The translations under genes and the position numbers were made by a program. From JAHFUS01 sp035689115 (GTDB taxonomy: Bacteria > Actinomycetota > Acidimicrobiia > Acidimicrobiales > GCA-2861595), in NCBI GenBank assembly GCA_035689115.1, contig DASSMA010000026.1:23555-87554 (forward strand): a DNA stretch of 64,000 nucleotides, read 5' to 3'. The notes below the pieces were generated by a model. The model made no database searches and had not been told where the DNA came from. It was given only the letters and a program-made list of their open reading frames with translations. Every line of letters begins with the position of its first letter. Position 1 is the first letter of the stretch. This document shows positions 50,979-59,512 of this stretch, piece after piece.

Positions 50979-51677
50979 TCACCCGCCCAGGTAGGCGCCC
51001 GACAGCTCGTCCTCCAGGTCGGCCGGCTCGCCGACCGCCGTCACCCGGCCGTTCGCCATGAGGGCCGCGTACCCGGCGACGCGCCGGACCACCCGGGCCG
51101 ACTGCTCGGCCAGCAGGATGGACACGCCGCCGGCGGCCACCTCGGCCACCGTGTCGTAGAGGCGGGCGACCACCGCCGGTGCCAGGCCCATCGACAGCTC
51201 GTCGAGCAGCAGCAGGGCCGGCCGGGCGGCCAGGGCCCGGGCCAGGGCCAGCAGCTGCTGCTCGCCGCCCGACATGGAGCCGGCGAGCTGGTGGCGCCGC
51301 TCGGCGAGGATGGGGAACCGGGCGAAGGCGTCGGCCTCGACCTCGGCGGCGCCGGGGCCGGCGTAGGTGGCCATCCGCAGGTTCTCGGCCACCGTGAGGT
51401 TGGGGAACACGCCGCGGCCCTCGGGAACGGTGGCCACGCCGATGCGGGCCAGGTCCTCGGGCCGGGCGCCGTTCACGTGGCGGCCGGCCACGTGGATGCA
51501 CCCGGCGGTGGCCGCCATGACGCCGCTGACCACCTTCAAGGTGGTGGACTTGCCGCCCCCGTTCGGCCCCACGAGGGCCACCACCGAGCCGGCGGGGACG
51601 GCCAGGTCGACGCCGCGGAGCACCTCGATGCGGCCGTAGGAGGCGCGCACGCCCCGCACCTCGAGGGCGTGGGTCAC
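50979..51677 (-). CDS. livF: Branched-chain amino-acid ABC transporter ATPase LivF
   Basis: A 232-residue ATPase. Walker A GPNGGGKSTT, LivF-type Q-loop region VATVPEGRGVFPNLTVAENLRM, signature MSGGEQQLLALARAL and Walker B LLLLDELSMGLAP (Glu-Leu-Ser in LivF, where most ABC proteins have Glu-Pro). GTG 51677 overlaps livG by 4 bp. Together with LivG, LivHM and the LivK-like lipoprotein it imports branched-chain amino acids or related compounds such as urea or short amides. Confidence 0.9.
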   Translation of the reverse strand: MTHALEVRGVRASYGRIEVLRGVDLAVPAGSVVALVGPNGGGKSTTLKVVSGVMAATAGCIHVAGRHVNGARPEDLARIGVATVPEGRGVFPNLTVAENLRMATYAGPGAAEVEADAFARFPILAERRHQLAGSMSGGEQQLLALARALAARPALLLLDELSMGLAPAVVARLYDTVAEVAAGGVSILLAEQSARVVRRVAGYAALMANGRVTAVGEPADLEDELSGAYLGG

Positions 51678-52378
51678 TGGGTCGTGCCGAGGTAGGCGTC
51701 GAGCACGCCCGGGTCGGCCCGGACCTCGGCCGGCGTGCCCACGGCGAGGACGGCCCCGGCGTCGAGCACGGTGACCGTCGAGCACACCTGCATGACCAGC
51801 GCCACGTCGTGCTCCACCAGCAGGACGGCGGTGCCGGCCCCGGCCACGGCGGCCAGCAGGGAGCCGAGGGCGTCGGTCTCGTCGTCGTCGAGGCCGGAGG
51901 CGGGCTCGTCGAGCAGCAGCACCCGCGGTTCGGTGACCAGCGCCCGGCCCACCTCCACCAGACGGGCCCACCCGGTGGGCAGGGCGTCGGCCCGCTCGCC
52001 GGCGACCGGCGCCAGCCCCACCTGGGCGAGGACGGTGTCGACGGCGCCGGCCCGCTTCCCGCTCATCTCGGCGGCCACGACCAGGTTGTCGCGGACCGAC
52101 AGCGAGCCGAAGACCTCGAGGCGCTGGAAGGTTCGGGCCAGGCCGGCCCGCGCCCGGCGGTGGGGCGGGAGGCCGGTGACATCCCGCCCGTCGAGCACCA
52201 CGGTGCCGGCGTCGGGCCGGCGCAGGCCGGTGACCACGTCGAACAGCGTGGTCTTGCCCGCCCCGTTGGGGCCGATCAGGCCGGTGACCCGGCCGGCGTC
52301 GACGTCGAGATCAATCCCCCGCAGGGCCCGGTGGCCGCCGAAGCGCACCTCGATCCCCCGCAATTCCAGCCGCGCCAC
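51674..52378 (-). CDS. livG: Branched-chain amino-acid ABC transporter ATPase LivG
   Basis: A 234-residue ATPase with Walker A GPNGAGKTTL, ARTFQRLEVFGSLSVRDNLVV (LivG-type), the LSGGQ region altered to LPTGWARLVEVGRAL, and Walker B VLLLDEPASGLD. The signature change (PTGWAR) is a noticeable departure: the family reads LSGGQQQ or LPYGQQRR. GTG 52378 is selected because TACCGT lies seven bases upstream; GTG 52387 overlaps that hexamer. Its promoter and the livK promoter lie back to back. Confidence 0.87.
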   Translation of the reverse strand: MARLELRGIEVRFGGHRALRGIDLDVDAGRVTGLIGPNGAGKTTLFDVVTGLRRPDAGTVVLDGRDVTGLPPHRRARAGLARTFQRLEVFGSLSVRDNLVVAAEMSGKRAGAVDTVLAQVGLAPVAGERADALPTGWARLVEVGRALVTEPRVLLLDEPASGLDDDETDALGSLLAAVAGAGTAVLLVEHDVALVMQVCSTVTVLDAGAVLAVGTPAEVRADPGVLDAYLGTTQ

Positions 52379-52385
52379 CGCGGCC

Positions 52386-52391
52386 ACGGTA
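52386..52391 (-). promoter_or_regulatory. -10 hexamer TACCGT of livG
   Basis: On the minus strand TACCGT lies seven bases before GTG 52378, as at 11950 and 22902. It settles the livG start. The facing TACCTT at 52407-52412 could serve livK on the plus strand. Confidence 0.45.
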
Positions 52392-52447
52392 CCTGCAACT
52401 GTCCGGTACCTTTCATGCTCGGCGGAGTTCGGTGCAGGGGGTTCCAC

Positions 52448-53827
52448 ATGCGACAGCGCTGGTGGGCGGTCGTGGCGGTGGCCGCGCTGGCTGCCACCGC
52501 CTGCGGCTCCCGGCTGTCGGACGCCCAGCGGGCGGCCCTGCGGGCCTCCGCCCAGGCGCCCCTCACCACCACGACCGGCGCCGTGGCCACGACTGCTCCT
52601 CCGGGTCCGGCCGCCGCGACGCCGGCGGAGGCCGCCCCGGCCGCCGCCCCCGCCACCACCGCGCCCCGGGCCGCCCAGGCGCCCGCCGCCCCCCCGGCCG
52701 CCTGCGCCCCGGCCGCCGCCCCCCCGCAGCCCGGCCTGTCGGCCACCGAGGTGAAGATCGCCAACGTCTCCACCATCAGCGGGCCGGTGCCCGGTTTCGG
52801 GAAGACCGGCCAGAACGGGGTGAAGGCCTACCTCAACTACCTGCGCAGCCAGGGGGGCGTCTGCGGCCGGCAGGTCACCCTCGTCACCAGCGACGACCGC
52901 CTCGACTCGGGGGTCAACCGGTCGGAGACGGAGCGGCTCTCGCGCGAGGTCTTCGCCTTCGTGGGCGGGACGGCGCCCACCGACGACGGGGGCGCAGCGG
53001 CGCTGGCCGGGACCAACATTCCCGACGTCTCGTTCGCGCTCAGCGAGCCCAGGAACGCCCTGCCCGACAACTTCTCCCCCAATCCCGTCGATCCGGCGTG
53101 CCGCTGCAACGGCACCGACCACATCCTGCGCACCCTGAAGCAGACCTACGGGCTCAGCCGGGCGGCCATCGTGTACCCGGCCCAGGCCGTGGCCCGGACC
53201 CGCGGGCTGGCCTACAAGAACGACCTGGCGGCGGCCGGCATCGACCTCGTCGCCCTGTACGAGGCGCCGCTCACGGGCGCCACGTACACCGGCTTCGTCA
53301 ACGACATGCGCGACAAGCAGGTCGACCTGGTCATCACCACCCTGGAGGTGAACGGCATGGCCGATCTGGCCAAGGCGTTCGCCACCGCCGGCTGGCAGCC
53401 GAAGGTCAAGTACTTCGGCGCCCAGGCCTACGGGCGGGAGTTCCTCTCGCTGGCCGGCCCGGCGGCCGAGGGCACCTTCGCCGGCCTGACCCTCGCGGTG
53501 GTCGAGGACCGGGCGACGAACAAGGCGGTCGACACCTTCGTCTCCTGGTACGAGCGCACCAACCCCGGCGCCGACATCGACTTCTTCGCCATGCTCGGGT
53601 GGGCCTCCGCCGACCTGTTCGCCACCGCCCTGCGGGCCGCCGGGCCGGCGCCCACCCGCGACAGCGTCCTCCAGGCGCTGCGGGCCCAGACCAAGTGGGA
53701 CGGCGCCGGCCTCCTGGCGCCCCGGAACCCGGCCGGGAAGCAGCGCCCGTCCTGCTACCTCATCGCGACGGTGAAGGGCGGCGGCTGGCAGCGGGCGACG
53801 CCGGCCTCGGGGTTCACGTGCGGGTGA
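52448..53827 (+). CDS. LivK-like amino-acid binding lipoprotein
   Basis: A 459-residue substrate-binding lipoprotein. Lipobox LAATAC near residue 19. An Ala/Pro/Thr linker of about 70 residues follows, then a periplasmic-binding fold of the branched-chain amino-acid type (residues about 105-455: VKIANVSTISGPVPGFGKTGQNGVKAYLNYL, GVCGRQVTLVTSDD, AAIVYPAQAVARTRGLAYKNDL, VDLVITTLEVNGMADLAKAF, AQAYGREFL). Cys residues (PACRCNGT, GVCG, SCYL, FTCG) are more frequent than usual. The permease and two ATPases lie beside it. The ligand is unknown. Confidence 0.85.
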   Translation: MRQRWWAVVAVAALAATACGSRLSDAQRAALRASAQAPLTTTTGAVATTAPPGPAAATPAEAAPAAAPATTAPRAAQAPAAPPAACAPAAAPPQPGLSATEVKIANVSTISGPVPGFGKTGQNGVKAYLNYLRSQGGVCGRQVTLVTSDDRLDSGVNRSETERLSREVFAFVGGTAPTDDGGAAALAGTNIPDVSFALSEPRNALPDNFSPNPVDPACRCNGTDHILRTLKQTYGLSRAAIVYPAQAVARTRGLAYKNDLAAAGIDLVALYEAPLTGATYTGFVNDMRDKQVDLVITTLEVNGMADLAKAFATAGWQPKVKYFGAQAYGREFLSLAGPAAEGTFAGLTLAVVEDRATNKAVDTFVSWYERTNPGADIDFFAMLGWASADLFATALRAAGPAPTRDSVLQALRAQTKWDGAGLLAPRNPAGKQRPSCYLIATVKGGGWQRATPASGFTCG

Positions 53828-55776
53828 GCGCCCGCACCTCCGCCGGCCTGGCCGTGCTGGCGGCCGTCCTGGTGGCCGCCGTGCTCCGCGCCGGCGACGG
53901 GTCGACGTTCCTCCGCTTCACCGTCATCGGCGTGGCCGACGGCTGCGTGCTCGCCATCGCCGCCACCGGCCTGGTGCTCACCTACACGACCACGGGGGTG
54001 TTCAACTTCGCCCACGGGGCGGTGGGCATGGTCGCCGCCTACGCCTACTACAGCCTGCGGGTCGATCTCGGCGTCCCCGTGCCCCTGGCGGTGCTGGTGG
54101 TCGTCGCCGTCCTGGCGCCGGTTCTCGGCCTGGCCCTGGAGCGGCTGCTGCGCCCGTTCCGGGGGGCGCCGGCCACCGTCAGCGTGGTGGTCACCATCGC
54201 CGTCACCGTGCTGCTCATCGGCGTGGTGCAGGTGCTGTACCCGGCCACCGGCGCCGGCCGCCCGGTGCCGGCCCTGCTCGGCGACCGCTCGGTGTCGGTG
54301 CTGGGCGCCCGGATCAGCTGGGACAAGGTGCTGTTCCTCGTCGTCGCGGTGGCCATGGCCGCGGCCCTGCGCTGGCTCCTGCACCGCACCCGCACCGGCA
54401 CGGCCATGCGGGCGGTGGTGGACGACCCGGCGCTGGCCGCCCTGAACGGCGCCCCCACCACCGGCATCGCCCGGGCCAGCTGGGTGGCGGGTTCGGTGCT
54501 GGCGGCCGTGGCCGGCGTGCTCGTGGCCGGCGGCACCGGGCTCGAGCCGATCAACCTCACCTTCGCCATCGTGGCCGCCTACGGGGCGGCGGTGGTGGGG
54601 GGCCTGCGCAGCCTCCCGCTCACCTTCGCCGGAGCCGTGGTGCTCGGGCTGCTGCGCTCCTACGCCCTGTTCGTGCTGCCCGCCGGCGCCTCCTGGCAGC
54701 GGTTCGGCACGGCCATCCCCGGGCTGTTCCTGTTCGCCGCCCTGCTGCTCCTGCCCGAGGCCCGCCTGCCCGCCCGCCGACCGGCGGCCACCAGGCGCCC
54801 GCCGGCGGTGCCGGGTGCCGCCGCCTCGGCGGCCGGTGCGCTGGCCTTCGTGGCGGCCGCCGCCGTCGCCGCCCAGCTGGTGCCGGCCCGGTACCTGCCC
54901 GACCTCACCCGGGGCGTCATCTACGGGCTCGTCGGCCTGTCGCTGGTGCTGCTCACCGGCCTGAGCCGCCAGGTCTCGTTGTGCCAGTTCCTCTTCGTCG
55001 CCCTCGGCGCGTGGGCCATGGGCAACGTCCTCGGCGGCCACAGTCCCCTCGGACTGGTGGCGGCCGGGCTGGTGGCGGTACCGGCCGGCGTGCTCGTCGC
55101 CCTCCCGGCCATGCGCCTCCAGGGCCTCTACCTGGCCCTCGCCACCTTCGGTGTGGCCGCCTTCTCGCGCGAGCTGGTCCTGCGCGACGACCGCGTCTTC
55201 GGCCTCCACCCGCTGGCGGTCGGGCGTCCCCTGGGCGCCTCCTCCGATCCGTCGTTCCTCGTGCTGTGCGCGGCCGTCTTCGCCCTCTTCGCCGTCGCCC
55301 TGCTGGCCCTGCGGCGGGGCCGCTTCGGGCGGCGGCTGGCGGCCATGGGGGACAGCCAGACGGCGTGCGCCACCCTCGGGCTCGACGTCCGCCGCACCAA
55401 GCTGCTGGTGTTCGCCCTGTCGGCCATGGTGGCCGGCGTGGCGGGAGCCCTGCTGGGCGGGCTCAACGGGTTCGTCAACGAGATCACCTTCGAGCCGGTG
55501 AACAACGTGGTGCTGCTGCTGTTCGCCGTCGTGGGCGGCATCACCACGGTCACCGGCGCCCTCGTGGGCGGCCTGCTCTTCGCCCTCCTCCCGCTGGTGC
55601 AGAGCCAGCAGCCGGCGCTGGCCGGGCTGGTCGTGGCCGCCGTGGCTGCCGTGGCCATCGGGTTGGGGCGCCAGCCCGACGGCATGGCCGGCATCCTCTA
55701 CGGCGGCCTGGCCGGGTGGCGGTGGCGCCGGCCCGAGCGCGCCCTCGCCCCGGAGGTGGCCGCCGATGTGGCGTAG
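53824..55776 (+). CDS. livHM: Fused LivH-LivM permease
   Basis: A 650-residue membrane protein that joins the two permeases of the Liv system. Residues about 20-290 are LivH (VADGCVLAIAATGLVLTYTTTGVFNFAHGAVGMVAAYAYY; AVVDDPALAALNGAPTTGI). Residues about 335-630 are LivM (GLSLVLLTGLSRQVSLCQFLFVALGAWAMG, RRLAAMGDSQTACATLGLDVRRTKLLVFALSAMVAGVAGALLGGL). About 17 helices in all. In most bacteria these are two genes. GTG 53824 overlaps the lipoprotein stop by 4 bp. The C-terminus overlaps the next gene by 11 bp. Confidence 0.9.
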   Translation: MSARTSAGLAVLAAVLVAAVLRAGDGSTFLRFTVIGVADGCVLAIAATGLVLTYTTTGVFNFAHGAVGMVAAYAYYSLRVDLGVPVPLAVLVVVAVLAPVLGLALERLLRPFRGAPATVSVVVTIAVTVLLIGVVQVLYPATGAGRPVPALLGDRSVSVLGARISWDKVLFLVVAVAMAAALRWLLHRTRTGTAMRAVVDDPALAALNGAPTTGIARASWVAGSVLAAVAGVLVAGGTGLEPINLTFAIVAAYGAAVVGGLRSLPLTFAGAVVLGLLRSYALFVLPAGASWQRFGTAIPGLFLFAALLLLPEARLPARRPAATRRPPAVPGAAASAAGALAFVAAAAVAAQLVPARYLPDLTRGVIYGLVGLSLVLLTGLSRQVSLCQFLFVALGAWAMGNVLGGHSPLGLVAAGLVAVPAGVLVALPAMRLQGLYLALATFGVAAFSRELVLRDDRVFGLHPLAVGRPLGASSDPSFLVLCAAVFALFAVALLALRRGRFGRRLAAMGDSQTACATLGLDVRRTKLLVFALSAMVAGVAGALLGGLNGFVNEITFEPVNNVVLLLFAVVGGITTVTGALVGGLLFALLPLVQSQQPALAGLVVAAVAAVAIGLGRQPDGMAGILYGGLAGWRWRRPERALAPEVAADVA

Positions 55777-57262
55777 GGCGCTCGTGGCCGTGTTCGCCCT
55801 CGTCCTCGCCGGGGCGGCACCGGCCGGGGCCGACTCGGACCGCTTCGGCGGCTACGAGCTGCTGGCGCGGGGCAACGGCCTCCAGGTGACCTACGACAGC
55901 CCCGGGCTGGTGCCGGTGGGCCCCGCCTTCCAGGCGTCGGTGCCCGAGGCGCTGGCATCCAGCAGCAGCGGCACGAACTACGCGCTGGCCAGCCTCGCCT
56001 ACCCCGGCCCGGTGCTGGCCGACCTGTCCACCGTGCTGGCCCAGAGCAACCCCGACCTGCCGCGGGTGGTGCCGCCCTACCCCGTGCGCACGCAGGCCTT
56101 CTACCCGTCGGGTCCCACCACCGAGGCTCAGTCGGGCGGGACGGCGGAGATGCGGTCGGCCACCGACGCCGACTCCTCGCTGGCCACTGCGTCGTGGTCC
56201 GGCACCGACGTGGGGCCACTCGTGCAGACCGGCTCGGTGAAGGGGGCCAGCGAGACGAGGGTCGATGACGCCCGCGTCACCAGCCGGACGCGGGTCACGG
56301 TCAGCGGGGTCGACCTGCTCGGCGGTCTCGTCCACGCCGACGCCGTCGTCACCGACCTGGTGGCGGTGAGCGACGGGAAGGCGTCGTCCAGCGACGGCCA
56401 CACCACGGTGCAGGGCCTCACCGTCCTCGGGCTGGCCGCCACCGTCGACGGCACGGGGCTCCACGTGGCCGAGCGGCCGCCCGACCCGGCCCGCCCGCCC
56501 GGGGCCCTCGACCCCGTGCTCGGCCCGGTGGTCGGCTCGACCACGACGCTGCCGCCGGGGGTGACGGACGCCGCCCGCCCGCTGCTCGACAACCTCGACG
56601 CCGTGCTGGCCAAGCTGGGTCCCGACGCCACGGTCACCGACGCGCTGGCGGCGGCCGGGATCACCCTCCGCCTGCTGGAGCCGGCCGCCCACGCCGACAA
56701 GGCCACCGCCACCCGCGCCGCCGGCGGGCTCGAGCTGGAGGTGAAGTACTCGGCCGCCGGCGACCCGCTGGCCGGACCCTTCCTGAAGGCGCTGGTGCCG
56801 CCCGGCTCGCTGCCCAAGGACTGCCCGGTTCCCGGTGCGCCGGTCGACTGCAGTCCCGAGGGGCTCGTCTCCCTGCTGACGAGGACGCACATCGGAGCGT
56901 TGGCCGTGGCCCCGGCCAGCGTGCGGGCCGCCGCCACGCCGCCGTACGAGGCGCTCGACGCGACCTTCACCGCGCCGCAGCCGCTGCCGCCGGGGCAGGG
57001 CGAGCCGCTGGCCCTGCCGCCCGGCACCCCGCTCCCGGCGCCGGCCTTCGCCACCCCCGCCCCTTCCCTGCCCTCGTCCGGCGGCGCCGGCGGGGGCCTC
57101 CTGGCGTCGGCCTTCGGCCGCGCCGTCCCCGCCGCCCTGGTGGTGCTCCTGCTGCTGTCCGCCCCCCTCTGGGCCGCCGCCTCCCGGCGCCTGGCCGCCG
57201 CCGCCCTGGCCGAGGGCGGAGGTCACTGTCCCGACGGCCTCGACCGTCAAGGGGGTGGCTGA
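55766..57262 (+). CDS. Exported, membrane-anchored hypothetical protein
   Basis: I do not recognise this 498-residue protein. It has a signal peptide of about 22 residues (ALVAVFALVLAGAAPAGADS), a long beta-rich outer part, a Pro-rich spacer (LPPGTPLPAPAFATPAPSLPSS) and a C-terminal helix (VPAALVVLLLLSAPLWAAA) with a short tail. One disulfide is possible (DCPVPGAPVDCSPEG). Its layout is like other exported choice-of-anchor proteins in the window, but no domain is clear. It overlaps livHM by 11 bp, so it is expressed with the transporter. Confidence 0.75.
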   Translation: MWRRALVAVFALVLAGAAPAGADSDRFGGYELLARGNGLQVTYDSPGLVPVGPAFQASVPEALASSSSGTNYALASLAYPGPVLADLSTVLAQSNPDLPRVVPPYPVRTQAFYPSGPTTEAQSGGTAEMRSATDADSSLATASWSGTDVGPLVQTGSVKGASETRVDDARVTSRTRVTVSGVDLLGGLVHADAVVTDLVAVSDGKASSSDGHTTVQGLTVLGLAATVDGTGLHVAERPPDPARPPGALDPVLGPVVGSTTTLPPGVTDAARPLLDNLDAVLAKLGPDATVTDALAAAGITLRLLEPAAHADKATATRAAGGLELEVKYSAAGDPLAGPFLKALVPPGSLPKDCPVPGAPVDCSPEGLVSLLTRTHIGALAVAPASVRAAATPPYEALDATFTAPQPLPPGQGEPLALPPGTPLPAPAFATPAPSLPSSGGAGGGLLASAFGRAVPAALVVLLLLSAPLWAAASRRLAAAALAEGGGHCPDGLDRQGGG

Positions 57263-57263
57263 C

Positions 57264-57347
57264 GTGCGCGCCTCCGCCCGCCCGCTCCCGAGGCCGATGC
57301 CTCCGGGATCCGGACCCATCCGCCTCGACGCCACGGGAGGCGGCTGA
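57264..57347 (+). CDS. Possible 27-residue intercistronic peptide
   Basis: A frame of 27 codons (VRASARPLPRPMPPGSGPIR then LDATGGG) fills the gap between two genes. Both junctions share the layout Gly-rich ribosome-binding site, GGCTGACGTG: GGGGGTGGCTGACGTG at 57251-57266 and GGAGGCGGCTGACGTG at 57336-57351. The mini-gene thus starts and stops exactly as its neighbours do. No similarity to the 72-nt elements was seen. It may be a spacer or a short coupled peptide. Confidence 0.25.
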   Translation: MRASARPLPRPMPPGSGPIRLDATGGG

Positions 57348-57348
57348 C

Positions 57349-57858
57349 GTGGCCCGCCGCCGCCCGCCGCAGACCGCCGGCGACCCGTCCGCCCGGCTGG
57401 CCGCCGGCGCCCGCGACCTGCCGGTGGGGGATCGCCCGGAGCGGAGCCTGCTGCTGCTGGCCGGTGCCCTCGTCCCCCTCGGGTTCCTGTGCATCGTGAT
57501 CGCCTGGCTCGGGGCGGCCCGCACGGCGAACGTCTACGAGCAGGTGCCGTACCTGATCTCCGGTGGCCTCGTCGGCCTGGGCCTGGTCTTCCTCGGCTCG
57601 TTGCTGTACTTCGCCCACTGGCTCACCCGCCTGGTGCACGAGCAGCGGGCCCAGACGGCCGCCGTGGTGGCCGCCGTCGACCGCCTGGCCGGAGCCCTGG
57701 AGCACCGCGCGCCCCCGCCCGCGCCGGTCCTGGTCGCCACCGGCTCGGGCTCGCTGGCCCACCGGCCCGACTGCCGCATCGTCGCCGGCAAGGCCGACCT
57801 GCGGGCCGTCAGCGCCGGCGACGGCCTCGCCCCCTGCCGCCTCTGCCAGCCCTGGTAA
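57349..57858 (+). CDS. Membrane protein with C-terminal metal-binding motif
   Basis: A 169-residue protein with two membrane helices (about 32-55, LLLLAGALVPLGFLCIVIAWLG, and 67-92, VPYLISGGLVGLGLVFLGSLLYFAHWL). The end, LAHRPDCRIVAGKADLRAVSAGDGLAPCRLCQPW, has His, Cys, Cys and Cys spaced like the Ada-type zinc-binding motif seen at the C-terminus of many actinobacterial proteins of unknown function. A coiled stretch (VHEQRAQTAAVVAAVDRLAGALEHR) lies between. GTG start at 57349. No role is proposed. Confidence 0.7.
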   Translation: MARRRPPQTAGDPSARLAAGARDLPVGDRPERSLLLLAGALVPLGFLCIVIAWLGAARTANVYEQVPYLISGGLVGLGLVFLGSLLYFAHWLTRLVHEQRAQTAAVVAAVDRLAGALEHRAPPPAPVLVATGSGSLAHRPDCRIVAGKADLRAVSAGDGLAPCRLCQPW

Positions 57859-57872
57859 CGGAGAAACGCCGG

Positions 57873-57878
57873 TACCCT
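57873..57878 (+). promoter_or_regulatory. -10 hexamer TACCCT of the cystathionine synthase gene
   Basis: TACCCT lies eight bases before GTG 57887, without a Shine-Dalgarno. Confidence 0.4.
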
Positions 57879-57886
57879 CGACAGCA

Positions 57887-59512
57887 GTGGACCTCCTGGT
57901 GGTGGTGGGCGACGTCGAGGTGCCGGAGCGGCTCCTCGCGAGGGCCGGCCACGTCATCCGGGTGGCCGAGTTGGCCGCCGCCGACATCGCCCACGCCCGG
58001 ACCCACATCCCCCGCAAGGTCGCAGTGGTCGGCTCGGCCGAGTCGGCCGTCGCCCTGCGCCGGAGCGGGCTGGCCGTCACCCTCTACACCGACGAGGACG
58101 TCACCCTCCCTGGCATCCCGGTGCTGCCCCTCAACGACCCGGGCCCGCCGCTGGAGGCCGCGCCGTCCCTGCTCGAGCTGATCGGGCGCACGCCGCTCGT
58201 CCGCCTCGACCGGGTCGGCCGCGACCTCGACTGCCACCTGCTGGCCAAGCTGGAGTTCCTCAACCCGGGCGGCAGCGTCAAGGACCGGCCGGCGCTGGCG
58301 ATGATCGAGGACGCCGAGCGCCGGGGGCTGCTCCAGCCGGGCGGCACCATCGTCGAGCCGACGTCGGGCAACACCGGCGTCGGGCTGGCCATCGTGGCCG
58401 CCCGCCGGCGCTACCGCTGCATCTTCGTGATGCCCGACAAGATCGCCGCCGAGAAGGTGGCGCTGCTGCGGGCCTACGGCGCCGAGGTCATCGTGTGCCC
58501 GACGGCGGTGCCGCCCGAGCACCCCGACTCCTACTACTCGGTGTCGGACCGCCTGGTCCGGGAGACGCCCGGCGCCTTCAAGCCCGACCAGTACTCCAAC
58601 CCGATGAACCCGGAGGCCCACGTCCGCAGCACCGGGCCGGAGATCTGGGCGCAGACCAAGGGGCGCATCACCCACCTGGTGGCTTCCATCGGCACGGGCG
58701 GCACCATCACCGGGTTGTCCCGCTACCTGAAGGCCCAGAACCTGGACGTGCAGATCGTGGGCGCCGACCCCGAGGGGTCGGTGTACTCCGGCGGCACCGG
58801 GCGGCCGTACCTGGTCGAGGGCATCGGCGAGGACTTCTGGCCGACCACCTACGACCCGTCGGCCGTCGACCGGGTGATCATGGTCAGCGACCAGGACTCG
58901 TTCACCACCGCCCGACGCATGACCAAGGAGGAGGGCATCCTGGTGGGCGGCTCGTGCGGCACGGCGGTGTGGGCCGCCCTCCAGGTCGCCCGGGGATTGG
59001 GGCCCTCCGACGTGGTGGTGGTGATCCTCCCCGACTCCGGCCGGGGCTACCTGTCCAAGCTGTACAGCGACGCCTGGATGGCCGACTACGGCTTCCTGCG
59101 GGCGTCGGGCCAGACGGCCGGCGAGCTGCTCCAGCGCAAGGACGGCGACATCCCCCGCCTGGTCCACGTCCACCCCGAGGAGACGGTGCGGGACGTGATC
59201 GCCGTGCTGCGGGAGTACGAGGTCTCCCAGGTGCCGGTGGTGAGCGCCGAGCCGCCGCTGGCCTTCGCCGAGGTGGTCGGGGCGGTCGACGAGCGGGAGC
59301 TGCTGGAGGCCGCCTTCGACGACCCCCACCTGCTCGACAAGCCGGTGGGCGCGGTGATGGGCCGGCCGCTGCCCACCGTGGGGTCGGGCGAGGCGGTGGA
59401 GCTGGCGGTGGAGCGCATGGAGGGCGCCGGCGCCGTCGTCGTCGTCGACGCCGGCCACCCGGTCGGCGTCCTCACCCGGTCCGACCTGCTCGGGTTCCTG
59501 GCTTCGCGGTGA
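57887..59512 (+). CDS. Cystathionine beta-synthase with extra N-terminal domain
   Basis: A 541-residue PLP enzyme condensing serine (or O-acetylserine) with homocysteine. The catalytic part starts near residue 88 (LLELIGRTPLVRLDRV). The PLP Lys is in NPGGSVKDRPAL, the phosphate-binding loop is TSGNTGVGLA and the second is GTGGTITG. A pair of CBS domains ends the protein (about 425-541). The first about 85 residues (VDLLVVVGDVEVPERLLARAGHV, RKVAVVGSAESAVALRRSGLAVTLY) resemble half a Rossmann fold and are not part of the usual family. They may regulate it. GTG 57887 is favoured by TACCCT eight bases upstream. Confidence 0.88.
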   Translation: MDLLVVVGDVEVPERLLARAGHVIRVAELAAADIAHARTHIPRKVAVVGSAESAVALRRSGLAVTLYTDEDVTLPGIPVLPLNDPGPPLEAAPSLLELIGRTPLVRLDRVGRDLDCHLLAKLEFLNPGGSVKDRPALAMIEDAERRGLLQPGGTIVEPTSGNTGVGLAIVAARRRYRCIFVMPDKIAAEKVALLRAYGAEVIVCPTAVPPEHPDSYYSVSDRLVRETPGAFKPDQYSNPMNPEAHVRSTGPEIWAQTKGRITHLVASIGTGGTITGLSRYLKAQNLDVQIVGADPEGSVYSGGTGRPYLVEGIGEDFWPTTYDPSAVDRVIMVSDQDSFTTARRMTKEEGILVGGSCGTAVWAALQVARGLGPSDVVVVILPDSGRGYLSKLYSDAWMADYGFLRASGQTAGELLQRKDGDIPRLVHVHPEETVRDVIAVLREYEVSQVPVVSAEPPLAFAEVVGAVDERELLEAAFDDPHLLDKPVGAVMGRPLPTVGSGEAVELAVERMEGAGAVVVVDAGHPVGVLTRSDLLGFLASR

